Positions 17,234 through 26,786 of a stretch of 44,405 bases of DNA are shown piece after piece. The number at the start of each line of letters is the position of its first letter. Position 1 is the stretch's first letter. The notes under the pieces are model-generated. The model had not been told where the DNA came from and did no database searches. It saw only the letters and a program-made list of their open reading frames with translations. This DNA comes from ANME-2 cluster archaeon (GTDB lineage Archaea > Halobacteriota > Methanosarcinia > Methanosarcinales > Methanocomedenaceae). The stretch is taken from the NCBI GenBank assembly GCA_019429385.1, contig JAHYIS010000020.1, positions 1 to 44,405 of the forward strand, given 5' to 3'. The position numbers and the translations under genes were made by a program.

Positions 17234-17881
17234 TTATTTATGTGCATTAATCAGATTTAAAGGTTGTGAAATAAGGGCATCATTAGCACGTTTTTCACTT
17301 AACCCTGCACCAAGTGCGACCTTACGTGCCTGTTCATCAGTAAGCAGGTCGCCAGGTGAATGGGAATCGGTACCCACCACCAGTGCTGCACCAACCTCTT
17401 CTGCCACTCTGGCCACATGACCGTTGGCCCGGTTATGCCCGCAACGAGACGTAATTTCCAGACAGACACCCTGTTCTGCAGCAAGGACGGCATCGTCTCT
17501 TGATATGAGTCCCGGATGTGCCAGAATATCAGCACCTGCTTCGATAGCTGCACGGTTGGTCCCCGGAATCACAGGCTCGGCCAGGGTCTCCCCGTGCACA
17601 ACCACTATCCTGGCGCCCAGTTTCCTTGCCAGGGATACCATTTCAGCTATCTTTTGTGGTGGAACGTGGGTAATCTCCACACCTGGCAGTACCTGTATAT
17701 CCCAGACCTCTTCAAGGTACGCAGCTTTCTTAATACCGTCCAGCACATGCCCGATATTGGTAAAATCAACGTGGTCGGTAATAGCTATTGCCGTGTATCC
17801 GTGAACCACTGCTCTTCGTACAAGTTCACTGGGAAGCAGTTCTCCGTCACTGAATATTGAATGGGTATGAAGGTCGATCAT
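17234..17881 (-). CDS. PHP-domain metal-dependent phosphoesterase
   Basis: The 215-residue protein has the PHP fold: MIDLHTHSIFSDGE with the two metal-binding His, AITDHVDFTN, PGVEITH, VVVHGETL, LAHPGL and a final GTDSHSPGD. The metal ligands appear complete. Archaeal members of this size are annotated as histidinol-phosphatase-like or as nucleic-acid phosphoesterases; which applies cannot be decided from sequence, and no histidine genes are nearby. Confidence 0.85.
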   Translation of the reverse strand: MIDLHTHSIFSDGELLPSELVRRAVVHGYTAIAITDHVDFTNIGHVLDGIKKAAYLEEVWDIQVLPGVEITHVPPQKIAEMVSLARKLGARIVVVHGETLAEPVIPGTNRAAIEAGADILAHPGLISRDDAVLAAEQGVCLEITSRCGHNRANGHVARVAEEVGAALVVGTDSHSPGDLLTDEQARKVALGAGLSEKRANDALISQPLNLINAHK

Positions 17882-17978
17882 GGTTCAGGTTCATTATCAC
17901 GGTAATAGATATTATAATTAACGTACCATAAAAAAAATAGTAGAAACACTTTTGAATGGATAAAATAATTTTGATGGT

Positions 17979-19133
17979 ATGACCGGACCCCTTGAACGTA
18001 AACATTTCACGATCATTGCAGGTATAATTGTCGTGTCAGCAGCCCTGTTAGTAACATACCTGTCATGGGTCTTTGTGAATGTCATAATTTTGAGCATGCT
18101 TGGTGCATATGTATTGCATCCCCTGGACGTGAAGCTGGGGCAGGTCACAAAGATAAAGAACCGGCGTATCACTGCTATTTTAACCATAGTTTTAGTTGTA
18201 CTAATTTTTTCTGCTTTGTTTGTAAATATCATCTTCATCCTGGGCTCGGAACTGGCAAAACTCCAGCCGGCTGTGCTGGAAACGGATGTGAACTCTTTGA
18301 TAGATTACGGCATAGGACTGATGGGGGATTACATCCCTGATACCGTGCAGCAGAATATGAAAGAGAACTTTGCAGGTTCTGCATCTTCAGCCATATTGTC
18401 AGCCATCAGCCTGCTCCAGCGTGTGGTACTTGGCTTCATATCAAATATTGCACTCTTTGCCATGGAACTGGCAGTCGTCATCTTCATGGTATATTACCTG
18501 CTCATTGACAGGGATAACATCGTACAGACCCTCATCGATGTCCTGCCGTCCAACCGTGTGGAGATCGTCAGGGAATTCCTGTATCACCTGGACAGCATTT
18601 ACAACAGCCTGTTCAATGTCTATTTGTTAGTATGCGTGCTCACAGGTATTATCGGCGGTATCGGACTGATGCTTATCGGTGTTCCTTATCCGGTGATGTG
18701 GGGTGCCATCATTGCAATCCTGGCACTGCTGCCAATCGTGGGACCGGGTGCCTTCTATGTACCAGCCTCCATTTACTATGTTATAGTGGATGAACCGGTC
18801 CGGGCAGTAATTCTGTTACTATTCGGCTGGCTGTTCCTTGAGACCATTCCCGGTAATGTTATCAGACCCAGACTGATGATGAAAAAGGGGCAGATACATC
18901 CCGTCATCACTTTGCTTTCATTCACAGCTCCATTGTTCGTGGTTGGCGCAATGGGAATTATTGTAGGTCCTGCAGCATTCGGTTTCATGCTGGCGCTCTA
19001 CAGGACATACATTGGAACTCAACCCGGAAAACCATCAGATATCGGAAATCATGACAGAGAGGTTTCATTGGTTGAGCAAAAAGAACTGGCAGATGTTATT
19101 GGGAAAGAACCTGTAGAAGAACCCATTGATTAG
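17979..19133 (+). CDS. AI-2E family (PerM-like) transporter
   Basis: This 384-residue membrane protein has paired N-terminal helices, a long soluble loop (about 90-150), and further helices including GVPYPVMWGAIIAILALLPI and a LIGVPYP/VGPGAFYVP region typical of the AI-2E/PerM family. In characterised members the transport is of autoinducer-2 or of sodium ions; the substrate here is unknown. It converges on the FAH gene with 27 bases between stops. Confidence 0.85.
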   Translation: MTGPLERKHFTIIAGIIVVSAALLVTYLSWVFVNVIILSMLGAYVLHPLDVKLGQVTKIKNRRITAILTIVLVVLIFSALFVNIIFILGSELAKLQPAVLETDVNSLIDYGIGLMGDYIPDTVQQNMKENFAGSASSAILSAISLLQRVVLGFISNIALFAMELAVVIFMVYYLLIDRDNIVQTLIDVLPSNRVEIVREFLYHLDSIYNSLFNVYLLVCVLTGIIGGIGLMLIGVPYPVMWGAIIAILALLPIVGPGAFYVPASIYYVIVDEPVRAVILLLFGWLFLETIPGNVIRPRLMMKKGQIHPVITLLSFTAPLFVVGAMGIIVGPAAFGFMLALYRTYIGTQPGKPSDIGNHDREVSLVEQKELADVIGKEPVEEPID

Positions 19134-19160
19134 TCGTATCGACGAATCCGTAAGAAATAT

Positions 19161-19907
19161 TCAAGAGTTTGCTTTTGCCACCTGGTTCTTCAGGATGCCG
19201 ATACCTTCTATTTCTACTTCAATAGTATCCCCGGGCCGCAGTTCTCCAACACCTGCCGGAGTACCGGTGGCGATCACATCACCTTTATTCAGGGTCATGA
19301 TATGGGATATGAACTCAACAAGGGCTGCTGGATCAAATATCATATTACTGACATTGGAGTCCTGTGTTACCTCTCCGTTAACGCGTGAACGGATGAACGC
19401 ATCTGACAGGTCGATCTCCCCCGGTTCGAGAATATAGGGGCCAAGGGGTGCAAAAGTGTCAAAACTCTTGGCCCGGGTCCACTGGTTATCTATCTTCTGG
19501 ATATCACGGGCAGTAACGTCATTAAAGCAGGTATATCCCATTATCACATCATCGACACGACGTGCCGCAATGTTCCTGCAACGTTTGCCAATTATAACCG
19601 CCAGCTCGGCCTCGTAATCAACCTGGTTGCTCTCAGGTGGATACAGGATCTTGTCTCCATTACCGATTACGGCCGAGGGGGGTTTCAGGAATATTATGGG
19701 GTGGTCCGGCAGTTCCATATCCAGTTCCAGAGCATGGTCTACATAGTTCAATCCCACACAAATTATCTTGCCAGGTGCAACAGGCGGGAGTGATACAAGT
19801 TCTCCAATTTCGTACGAGTCATTATACAGGTCCTTTTCCACTATTACCCTGGTACCCTGTATGGTTCCGGTAAAAGCTTCATCATCAAGTTTGAATCTAC
19901 CTATCAT
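19161..19907 (-). CDS. Fumarylacetoacetate hydrolase (FAH) family protein
   Basis: The 248-residue protein has the FAH-fold active-site blocks: ICVGLNYVDHALEL, PIIFLKPPSAVIGNGD, the metal-binding VDYEAELAVIIGKR, GYTCFNDVTARDIQ and TGTPAGVG. Family members hydrolyse or decarboxylate acylpyruvate-type compounds. Its ATG follows the TAG of pyrK with no gap, so it is the last gene of the pyrD-pyrK unit. An oxaloacetate- or acylpyruvate-related activity is likely but unproven; no pyrimidine role is known to me. Confidence 0.88.
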   Translation of the reverse strand: MIGRFKLDDEAFTGTIQGTRVIVEKDLYNDSYEIGELVSLPPVAPGKIICVGLNYVDHALELDMELPDHPIIFLKPPSAVIGNGDKILYPPESNQVDYEAELAVIIGKRCRNIAARRVDDVIMGYTCFNDVTARDIQKIDNQWTRAKSFDTFAPLGPYILEPGEIDLSDAFIRSRVNGEVTQDSNVSNMIFDPAALVEFISHIMTLNKGDVIATGTPAGVGELRPGDTIEVEIEGIGILKNQVAKANS

Positions 19908-20699
19908 CTATAAACTATCCTCAAATCTTTCCTGAACAATTTTTTTCCCGGTCGCATCCCTATGATATTTCCCCAGTTCACTATATATAAGCATGTCGCC
20001 TTTGAACACAGGTCCATCCTTGCAGACCCTCTGGCCGGATGGGTCAATTGTGCACGCACCACATACCCCTATTCCGCATTTGAAATACCTGTGAAGACTG
20101 AACTGTGAGCGGGCTTCAATCGCCTGTGCCTGAAGAATATCAAGCACACCTTTCATCATCAGTTCGGGGCCGCAGACATAGAGCTGGTCAAAGCTTTCCA
20201 GGTCAAACTGGTTAACGAGTTCGGTAACAAACCCATGATATCCCTTGCTCCCGTCATCGGTGGCAACACTGACACGACCGCACTGTGAGAACTGTTGTTC
20301 GAACAGCAGTTCATCCCCTGTCCTTGCACCAACTATCGTTGTCATGTCCAGCCCCTTTGCATATGCCAGCCGTGCCAGCGGCAGCAAGGGTGCACCACCT
20401 ACACCACCTGCAATGAGCATTATCCTGGTGCCTTCCAGTTCAAACCCGTTCCCGAAAGGACCCCTGATGCCGATACTGTCGCCCACCTGCATACCTGACA
20501 GCACATTTGTGGCTTCGCCCACCCTCTGCACCGTGATAGCGTCCGGATGCGACAATGCCATGGGCACCTCATCCAGTCCCCTGACCCAGACCATAACGAA
20601 CTGGCCAGGCAATGCTTCCAGCTTGAGATCCATTTTCAGTGTGGTAATGGTAGGCGTTTCGTGGATAACTTCGGTAATAATGGCATTTCGTGGTTTCAC
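19908..20699 (-). CDS. pyrK: Dihydroorotate dehydrogenase electron transfer subunit PyrK
   Basis: The 263-residue iron-sulfur flavoprotein passes electrons from PyrD to NAD. It has an N-terminal FAD-binding barrel (PGQFVMVWVRGLDEVPMALS), an NAD-binding domain (GGVGGAPLLPLA, YVCGPELMM) and a C-terminal [2Fe-2S] site formed by CGIGVCGACTIDPSGQRVC. It overlaps pyrD by four bases. Confidence 0.95.
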   Translation of the reverse strand: MKPRNAIITEVIHETPTITTLKMDLKLEALPGQFVMVWVRGLDEVPMALSHPDAITVQRVGEATNVLSGMQVGDSIGIRGPFGNGFELEGTRIMLIAGGVGGAPLLPLARLAYAKGLDMTTIVGARTGDELLFEQQFSQCGRVSVATDDGSKGYHGFVTELVNQFDLESFDQLYVCGPELMMKGVLDILQAQAIEARSQFSLHRYFKCGIGVCGACTIDPSGQRVCKDGPVFKGDMLIYSELGKYHRDATGKKIVQERFEDSL

Positions 20700-21610
20700 C
20701 TTCCCACCTTCCTGTGAGCCATTCCAATAATGTCATCAAGCTCCATACTGTTGTCTGCCAGGTATCGGGCCAACCCGGCGGTTACCTCGTTGAATATATT
20801 AATACTGTCATAGACCGCAGACCCTATCTGTACCGCACATGCCCCTGCCATCATCATCTCCACAACGTCCTGGTAATTCGCAATACCACCCACGCCTATC
20901 ACCGGTATATCCAGTGCCTGGTACAGGTCATAGACACACTTTACAGCCACCGGGTGTATGGCAGCCCCTGACAGCCCGCCAAAACGGTTGCCCAGAATAG
21001 GATAGCCGCTGTGGATATCTATGGCCATTCCCCGTACAGTATTGATGGCCACCACTGCATCAGCACCACCTTTTTGGGCAGCCTCACCAATCTCAACGAT
21101 ATCTGTCACATTGGGAGTGAGTTTTACCCATACGGGCGCATTTGCGGCCTGTTTAGCTGCCTTCGTGATTTCTGTTACCAGTACCGGGTCCGTACCGACC
21201 GCTGCACCATATCCACTTGCATGGGGGCAGCTTACATTCAATTCATAAGCATCAGCACCGTCCAGTCCTGTGATAATTTGAGAGAATTCGTCAGGGTGAG
21301 CACCGAACACACTGGCAATCACAGGAACGCCACCTTCCCTGGCAGTAATCAGTTCACCTCTGAACTCCTTATAAGAAGGGTTTGGCAGACCCATGGCATT
21401 CAAAAATCCACATCCCAGTTTGAACATGGTGGGATTAGGATGGCCCGGTTTTGGTTCAATACCGATCGACTTGGTCACAACAGCACCGGCACCAGAATCT
21501 GCAATCCGTTTAAGGGATGAACCCGTGGTACCCAGTACGCCCGCCGCCAGTATGGCCGGGTTTTCCAGGGCAAGGCCGGTAAGTTCTATGGAAAGGTCTG
21601 TTCTGGCCAT
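20696..21610 (-). CDS. pyrD: Dihydroorotate dehydrogenase catalytic subunit PyrD (class 1B)
   Basis: This FMN enzyme oxidises dihydroorotate to orotate in pyrimidine synthesis. Visible blocks are NPAILAAGVLGTTG, KSIGIEPKPGHPNPTMF, LNVSCPHA, VWVKLTPNV, AINTVRGM, GGLSGAAIHPVA and GVGGIANYQDV. I start it at 21610 (MARTDL), one base after the stop of the upstream gene; 21619 is also possible. The class 1B type, with Cys of LNVSCPHA as active-site base, fits the PyrK partner. Confidence 0.94.
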   Translation of the reverse strand: MARTDLSIELTGLALENPAILAAGVLGTTGSSLKRIADSGAGAVVTKSIGIEPKPGHPNPTMFKLGCGFLNAMGLPNPSYKEFRGELITAREGGVPVIASVFGAHPDEFSQIITGLDGADAYELNVSCPHASGYGAAVGTDPVLVTEITKAAKQAANAPVWVKLTPNVTDIVEIGEAAQKGGADAVVAINTVRGMAIDIHSGYPILGNRFGGLSGAAIHPVAVKCVYDLYQALDIPVIGVGGIANYQDVVEMMMAGACAVQIGSAVYDSINIFNEVTAGLARYLADNSMELDDIIGMAHRKVGR

Positions 21611-21611
21611 A

Positions 21612-22421
21612 TTATCCATAGACCTCATCCACTGAAAAATCCTCATGCACTATCTTTGCGATTTTTGAAACGATAGCAACGGGGTCCTCGGCCTGGAACA
21701 CGTTTCGTCCTATTGCCACACCCTTTCCTCCGGCATGGACCGAATCATATACCACCTGCATCAGGTCCATTTCGGTTTCCATTCTCGGTCCTCCGGCTAC
21801 AACAACAGGGACAGGACATCCTTTCACCACTTCACGAAACGAGTCCGGATCACCGGTATAATTGGTTTTGATTATGTCTGCACCCAGTTCAGCTCCTACA
21901 CGGGCAGCATGTTTCACATATTCTACATCATGTTCAGAATCAACTTTTGGTCCCCTGGGATACATCATTGCCAGCAGGGGGATACCCCACTCATCACATT
22001 TACTTGCAACCATACCAAGGTCCTCAAGCATCTTTGCCTCGTCGTGGGCACCTACATTTACGTGGACTGACACGCAGTCAGCTCCCACCTTGATGGCATC
22101 TTCTACAGAAGTGACCAGTACTTTATGATTGGGGTCTGGACCCAGGGACGTTGATGCCGATAAATGGATGATCAACCCCACATCCTTACCATAACCCCGG
22201 TGACCGTATTTTGGAAGACCCATGTGTCCCAGCACAGCATTGGCACCACCTTCTGCAACTTTGTTCACCATAGACGACAGGTCAACCAATCCCTGAATGG
22301 GGCCGGCCCCTACACCGTGGTCCATGGGTATAATAATCGTTCTGCCAGTTTTCCGGTTAATAATACGCTCTATTCTGACAGATTTGCCTATATTCCCTGA
22401 CTGCAGGATATTGTTGTGCAT
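21612..22421 (-). CDS. 2-amino-3,7-dideoxy-D-threo-hept-6-ulosonate (ADH) synthase / class I aldolase
   Basis: This 269-residue DhnA-type TIM-barrel aldolase shows the family signature [15 protein letters not shown], the [10 protein letters not shown] segment and the Schiff-base Lys in [11 protein letters not shown]. Archaea use one such enzyme (MJ0400 type) to open the alternative aromatic amino acid pathway; close relatives are fructose-bisphosphate aldolases. The MDHGVGAGP wording fits the ADH synthase branch better, but the assignment between the two is inferred. It is the first gene of the operon with pyrD, pyrK and FAH. Confidence 0.85.
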   Translation of the reverse strand: MHNNILQSGNIGKSVRIERIINRKTGRTIIIPMDHGVGAGPIQGLVDLSSMVNKVAEGGANAVLGHMGLPKYGHRGYGKDVGLIIHLSASTSLGPDPNHKVLVTSVEDAIKVGADCVSVHVNVGAHDEAKMLEDLGMVASKCDEWGIPLLAMMYPRGPKVDSEHDVEYVKHAARVGAELGADIIKTNYTGDPDSFREVVKGCPVPVVVAGGPRMETEMDLMQVVYDSVHAGGKGVAIGRNVFQAEDPVAIVSKIAKIVHEDFSVDEVYG

Positions 22422-22597
22422 AACTTTCCACCTGAATCCATTGAAGGGTTATAATGGTACTTATTTATTTAGCCATGGATAATTTCACCTTAATTATTTA
22501 CATAATATATATTTATATATTGCAAAAAGGTTCATATCCATTGAGTGCTTAAATTAGTATGGGGTAATAATATTTGACAAATGGATGTGGATCAAAA

Positions 22598-23005
22598 ATG
22601 AATTTAGAAAATATATTACTGAAAGATGTTATGACCAGAGGCGTTATGACCGTTTCTATGGATATTCCTGTAAAAGAAGTGGCATACCTTATGTCAAATC
22701 AGCACGTGTCCGGTATAGCCGTCGTAGACCATACCGGTGAGATTATGGGGGTAATCTCAGAAATGGATATTCTAAAAACGGTAAATAACGAATCTTTGCT
22801 GGATGAACCAGCCGAGTCGATCATGAATTACTATGTCCAGTCTGTTAAACCCACGACGTCATTAAAAGTAGCGGCTGAGATGATGATGAAACATGGTTAT
22901 CACAGGTTGATCGTCCTTTCGGAATCAGGGGTTGGCGCATCAAATCGCCCTATTGGGATATTAAGTGCCAGTGATATTGTCAGAACAATATCACACGCCA
23001 GGTAA
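22598..23005 (+). CDS. CBS-domain pair protein
   Basis: The 135-residue protein consists of two CBS domains (LKDVMTRGVMTVSMDIPVKE, HVSGIAVVDHTGEIMGVISE; then a second ending PIGILSASDIVRTI). Such Bateman modules bind adenine nucleotides and regulate partner proteins. The ATG at 22598 is preferred; a TTG at 22574 in frame, preceded by GGGG, would add eight residues. The divergent ADH synthase shares the promoter region, which holds an ATATATTTATATATT run near 22505. Confidence 0.85.
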   Translation: MNLENILLKDVMTRGVMTVSMDIPVKEVAYLMSNQHVSGIAVVDHTGEIMGVISEMDILKTVNNESLLDEPAESIMNYYVQSVKPTTSLKVAAEMMMKHGYHRLIVLSESGVGASNRPIGILSASDIVRTISHAR

Positions 23006-23024
23006 CAAATATATCATAACGTCA

Positions 23025-24818
23025 CTACCTTCTGCCAGCAGGTGGGACCCGGCAGAACTTTGAGCTTAGCTGGGCGTGTTCCCTGATAATATCTGACTTG
23101 GTCAACAGGCCAAGCATCCTGGTGTGGTCGTCCCGTTCCACAACAGGTAACCGACCGATATTATTCTCAAGCAGTTTGCGGAGTGCGTATTCAAGGTTCT
23201 CATCTTCATATGTTACCACCAGTGAACGGGTCATAATATCTCCCACCAGTACAACATCCCGTTCATCAAGAGGTACTTTTTCCGCATCCTCGAAGGTGAC
23301 TATGCCTACCAGTTTCAGGTTGTCAAGTACGGGATAACCTATATGGCGGTATTTGTGTATGAGGTTCAATACGGTCTGTACCTTCGTAGCCGGGCTAACG
23401 GTAATAATGTCGGTGCTCATTACATCTTTCACCGTGACCAGTTCCAGTACATCTATGGTCATCTCGCGACGGTGGGCCGGAGAGTCCATCCGGGTAGGGA
23501 CCTGCTTTTCATAAATGGACCATTTACCTGACATAACGTATGAAAGTGTTGAAGCCAGCATCAGAGGCGGCAGCAGGTTATAATTCCCGGTCAGTTCTGA
23601 CACCATGATTATTGCAGCAATGGGTGTTTTTGCAACACCGGCCAGCAGTGCCGCCATCCCCACAAGTACGAAGGTAGAATATTCGACCACTATGGAAGGG
23701 AACAGAGTATGGAAGGTAACCCCTAAAACACCGCCCAGCATTGCACCAACTACCAGGGTGGGGCCGAACACACCACCACTGCCACCACTACTGATACTGA
23801 ATGACGTGGCAATGATCTTTGCGAGCAGGAGCAACAACAACAGTCCCAGGGCAAGTTTCTGGTCAATAGCCATCTGGATAAGCCCGTATCCTACTCCCAG
23901 GCTCTGGGGTATGAAATACGCCATCATACCAAGCATGAAACCGCCGACTGCTGGCTTGACATGTTTGGGTATGGCAAGTCTTTTGAAGAAATCCCTCATT
24001 CCGTAGAATATATGAATATAAAATATACCTACGGCTGCGGCTGCAATACCCAGCAGGGCATAGAATATGAGTTCGTTAGGATGGGTAAAATGGTAATTCG
24101 GCATTGAGAACAGGGAACCCCAGCCAAAGAAGGAACAGTATATCGAGTATGCAACGGTTGACGAAATAAAGGCAGGCACAATACCCTCTGATTCCGAACC
24201 CTGCCGGTAAAATACTTCGATCGCAAAGATCGCACCGCCCAGGGGTGCCTTGAATATACTACCGATACCCGCAGCCATTCCACAGATTATCATTATACGC
24301 CGGTCCCTGTCAGTCAGTTTTAGCTTGGTGGCAAGTACTGAGCCGAAGCCTGCGCTGATCTGGGCTATGGGTCCTTCCCTGCCTGCACTCCCTCCTGAAC
24401 CTATGGTTATCATGGATGCAACAGCTTTGACGAATGGTACGCGTGCGCGTATTATGCCACGCTTCTGGTGGTATGCTTCTATCACCGAGTCGGTACCGTG
24501 ACCTTCTGTTTCAGGGGCGAAGCGATAGACCAGGTAACCTGCAATAAGGCCGCCAACCATTGGCAGGAGTATGAGTAGCAAGCGGTGAGGGTCCGAAGGA
24601 GGAACGTTCAACAGGTCTACATCGCCGCCGGGTGAGGCTGGGTAGTATCCGCCAATACCTCCCAGCAGGTAATATGTGGAATAGTAAAGGCCTGAATAAA
24701 ATAGCACGGCAACCAGCCCGCCAACCACACCGACCAGTGTGCTGAGCAATGTCCATCTCTGGACTTCTTTCAGATCGAGTTCAATGATGATTTTTTTTAT
24801 TTTGTCAGCAAAATCCAT
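23025..24818 (-). CDS. ClC family chloride channel/antiporter with C-terminal CBS pair
   Basis: The 597-residue protein has a ClC membrane domain (about 1-430) followed by two CBS domains (about 455-590). ClC motifs are GSGGSAGREGP (with the gating Glu of GREGP), GMAAGIGSIFKAPLGGAIFAIEVFYR, and SSGGSGGVFGPTLV. In the FAIEV motif the position of the 'proton glutamate' of ClC antiporters carries Val, which is typical of channel-type members. The start at 24818 has AGGTG upstream. The CBS region may respond to ATP or ionic strength. It converges with the CBS gene. Confidence 0.9.
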   Translation of the reverse strand: MDFADKIKKIIIELDLKEVQRWTLLSTLVGVVGGLVAVLFYSGLYYSTYYLLGGIGGYYPASPGGDVDLLNVPPSDPHRLLLILLPMVGGLIAGYLVYRFAPETEGHGTDSVIEAYHQKRGIIRARVPFVKAVASMITIGSGGSAGREGPIAQISAGFGSVLATKLKLTDRDRRIMIICGMAAGIGSIFKAPLGGAIFAIEVFYRQGSESEGIVPAFISSTVAYSIYCSFFGWGSLFSMPNYHFTHPNELIFYALLGIAAAAVGIFYIHIFYGMRDFFKRLAIPKHVKPAVGGFMLGMMAYFIPQSLGVGYGLIQMAIDQKLALGLLLLLLLAKIIATSFSISSGGSGGVFGPTLVVGAMLGGVLGVTFHTLFPSIVVEYSTFVLVGMAALLAGVAKTPIAAIIMVSELTGNYNLLPPLMLASTLSYVMSGKWSIYEKQVPTRMDSPAHRREMTIDVLELVTVKDVMSTDIITVSPATKVQTVLNLIHKYRHIGYPVLDNLKLVGIVTFEDAEKVPLDERDVVLVGDIMTRSLVVTYEDENLEYALRKLLENNIGRLPVVERDDHTRMLGLLTKSDIIREHAQLSSKFCRVPPAGRR

Positions 24819-25118
24819 CCTCAACACCTGCTAACTGAGAAGAATGGTCTAACCAGTAATCGAAAAATAGTGAAATGGGAATTATCTGATACTGATAATT
24901 GTTTTTGAGGTGAATGATGAAAAATCCATGATGCAAGTATAGTATCAGTACCCGTGTCTTTGACCCTCTTTAAATTTTGGGTCTATTTCGTGCTCCATGA
25001 TAAATAAGGTTAATGTTAGTTCAAATGGAAGATATCCAGGATTTCTTTATTGAAGAGAACCACAAAAATTAATCTATGATTGAATGTTACTTAACTTAAA
25101 ATGATTTCTGGAGAAATA
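24819..25118. other. Intergenic region between ClC and hypD remnant
   Basis: This 300-bp stretch is AT-rich and holds the divergent promoters. I see no gene or strong dyad. Confidence 0.4.
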
Positions 25119-25718
25119 ATGGAGGATAAGGAACTTATCAAGGAACATGTCACGAATATTATAACTATCGCAAAAGAGATATCCAGGGATATCACCATTA
25201 TGGAAATATGCGGCGGGCATACCAACGTGATCATGAAGTATGGTATAAGGGAAATACTGCCTGGAAATGTCAAACTGATCTCAGGACCTGGTTGTCCGGT
25301 ATGTGTAAGTTCCCAACATGACATTGATTGTGTCGTTGAACTGGCACTCAACGGAATCCCCATTGCGACGTACGGAGATATGCTTAAGGTCCCGGGAAGT
25401 ACCAGCAGTCTTGATGATATAAGGGCTAAGGGCGGGAAGATATTTGAGATATATTCCACGTCTGAAGTAATTAAATTACAGGAAAAATATCCTGATATTG
25501 TTTTTTTTGGAATCGGATTTGAGACCACGGCTCCTATGACCACATATCTACTCGAGAGAGGAGTATGTTGTTATTCTGTCCACAAATTGGTACCTCCGGC
25601 ACTGCAAATTCTTGCTTCAGGGGATGTACATATAGATGGATTCTTAGACCCGGGTCATGTTTCAACAATGACCAGGATGACTCCACATAGACCAATCCCC
25701 ATCAAATTACAATGGTAA
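25119..25718 (+). pseudogene. hypD: Truncated hydrogenase maturation protein HypD
   Basis: The frame matches the first 190 or so residues of HypD (normally about 350-370), which helps to build the Fe(CN)2CO cofactor of [NiFe] hydrogenases. Seen are MEICGGHT (with Asn where the family usually has the next His), ISGPGCPVCVSS with two Cys, TYGDMLKVPGS and GFETTAPMTT. Homology ends at DPGHVST, where the family continues with a GxxPYE block; here a 16-residue unrelated tail and a stop follow, so the C-terminal domain with the [4Fe-4S] Cys is missing. The start at 25119 has TGGAG upstream. It is surely non-functional as HypD. Confidence 0.85.
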
Positions 25719-26156
25719 TTATTTATTTTATATATGTTTTTTGGTTCTCTTTGAAATGTGGGACATATCTTAACCAGGCGATTGGATTCGTCGTGATTTT
25801 GCAGAATTAAGGAGAACGATTACTTCGCCTCCATTTTTTAGCGAGGATAAGCATTGATGCTATTCTCTGTGCCTGCCCCCATCTTACCACCCACCCTCGT
25901 GGTGAGGATACGGTCACGGGCTTTTCTGTTGTTCTGGCAAACCAGGGGGTACAGCCATGAATAGATTTATCTCCCATCAACCACCAGCACCCAGCCCCCA
26001 TATTATGGCAGAATATCCTGCGGTCAAAAAGAAATGGTAAAGCGTACCGTATGAATGTCCAGGAATTCCCTGAATACTTTCACCCCGCTCTATGCTCGGC
26101 TTATTACCCCAATATCCCCTCCCTGTCATTATCCAATATTCGAGCGTGCCATAGAG
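25719..26156. other. Gene-free region after the hypD break
   Basis: This 438-bp region begins AT-rich and becomes GC-rich towards the polymerase cassette. Several frames are open for 60-90 codons on the minus strand and one of 46 codons on plus (26051-26191), but none resembles a known protein and they overlap each other. No continuation of hypD is recognisable. It may hold the remnant of whatever interrupted hypD. Confidence 0.4.
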
Positions 26157-26786
26157 ATGAACGAACCATCCCCTCTCGCCTGTGGCCTTGACCCCGGAAG
26201 CTTCAAACCCTCCACCATAATTCTGGTGGAAGGGGCCTCGCGCTTCGTGCCCGACCTGCTGCTCTCCCTGTGTGCCCATACCACCGGGCTGCAGCAGCAG
26301 GACGTGGTCTTCGTGGACGGGGGCAACAGCTTCAACCCGTACACGTTACGAAGCATTGCAAAAGTGCTGCAGGCAGACACCAAGACCGTTATGACAAAGA
26401 CCCATGTAGCCCGTGCTTTCACTGAATACCAGATGAACGACCTGCTCACCCAGCAGCTGCCGCACGCACTCGTAAAATGGCAGCCGGGCATGCTGGCAGT
26501 AGCATACCTGCCCTACCTCTTCGGCAGCGTCCACACCCGAAAACTGCTGGAACAGGCACTTGAGCACCTGGAGGAATACACCCGCACCCACGGCCTGACC
26601 ACCATCATTACCAGCTATGGTGGGACCTGGTGGGGCTCCAGGCTGGTGGAGGAGCGTGCCGGCAGGGTCATCAGGGTGGTACAGCACCATAAACTGCTCA
26701 GGATACTGGACGAGAACGACGTGCTGGAATTCATGCCCGTCCCGCCCGGCCAGATGCAACTGGGCGCCTATACGGCGGTGGTGTGA
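26157..26786 (+). CDS. RecA/KaiC-like P-loop-fold protein with degenerate Walker A, partner of PolB
   Basis: The 209-residue protein has the layout of a RecA-fold domain: strand plus loop TIILVEGASRFVPDLLLSLC in the Walker A position, without the GxxxxGK[ST] Lys, then a DVVFVDGGNSFNPYTL strand, a helix with THVARAFTEYQ, and AVAYLPYLF and ITSYGG strands. It looks like a catalytically dead recombinase paralog of the kind found with inactivated or special polymerases. The start at 26157 is inferred from homology-like onset; the ribosome binding site is weak. Its TGA is directly followed by the ATG of the next gene. Confidence 0.7.
   Translation: MNEPSPLACGLDPGSFKPSTIILVEGASRFVPDLLLSLCAHTTGLQQQDVVFVDGGNSFNPYTLRSIAKVLQADTKTVMTKTHVARAFTEYQMNDLLTQQLPHALVKWQPGMLAVAYLPYLFGSVHTRKLLEQALEHLEEYTRTHGLTTIITSYGGTWWGSRLVEERAGRVIRVVQHHKLLRILDENDVLEFMPVPPGQMQLGAYTAVV

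Noticed and set aside
22574-22597. TTG start for the CBS protein
   Set aside because: It would add eight residues with no CBS similarity, and an ATG follows in frame; it remains possible because GGGG precedes it.
25807-26279. Minus-strand frames after hypD as a transposase or intron protein
   Set aside because: The translated pieces show no transposase, reverse transcriptase or maturase motif that I can recognise.
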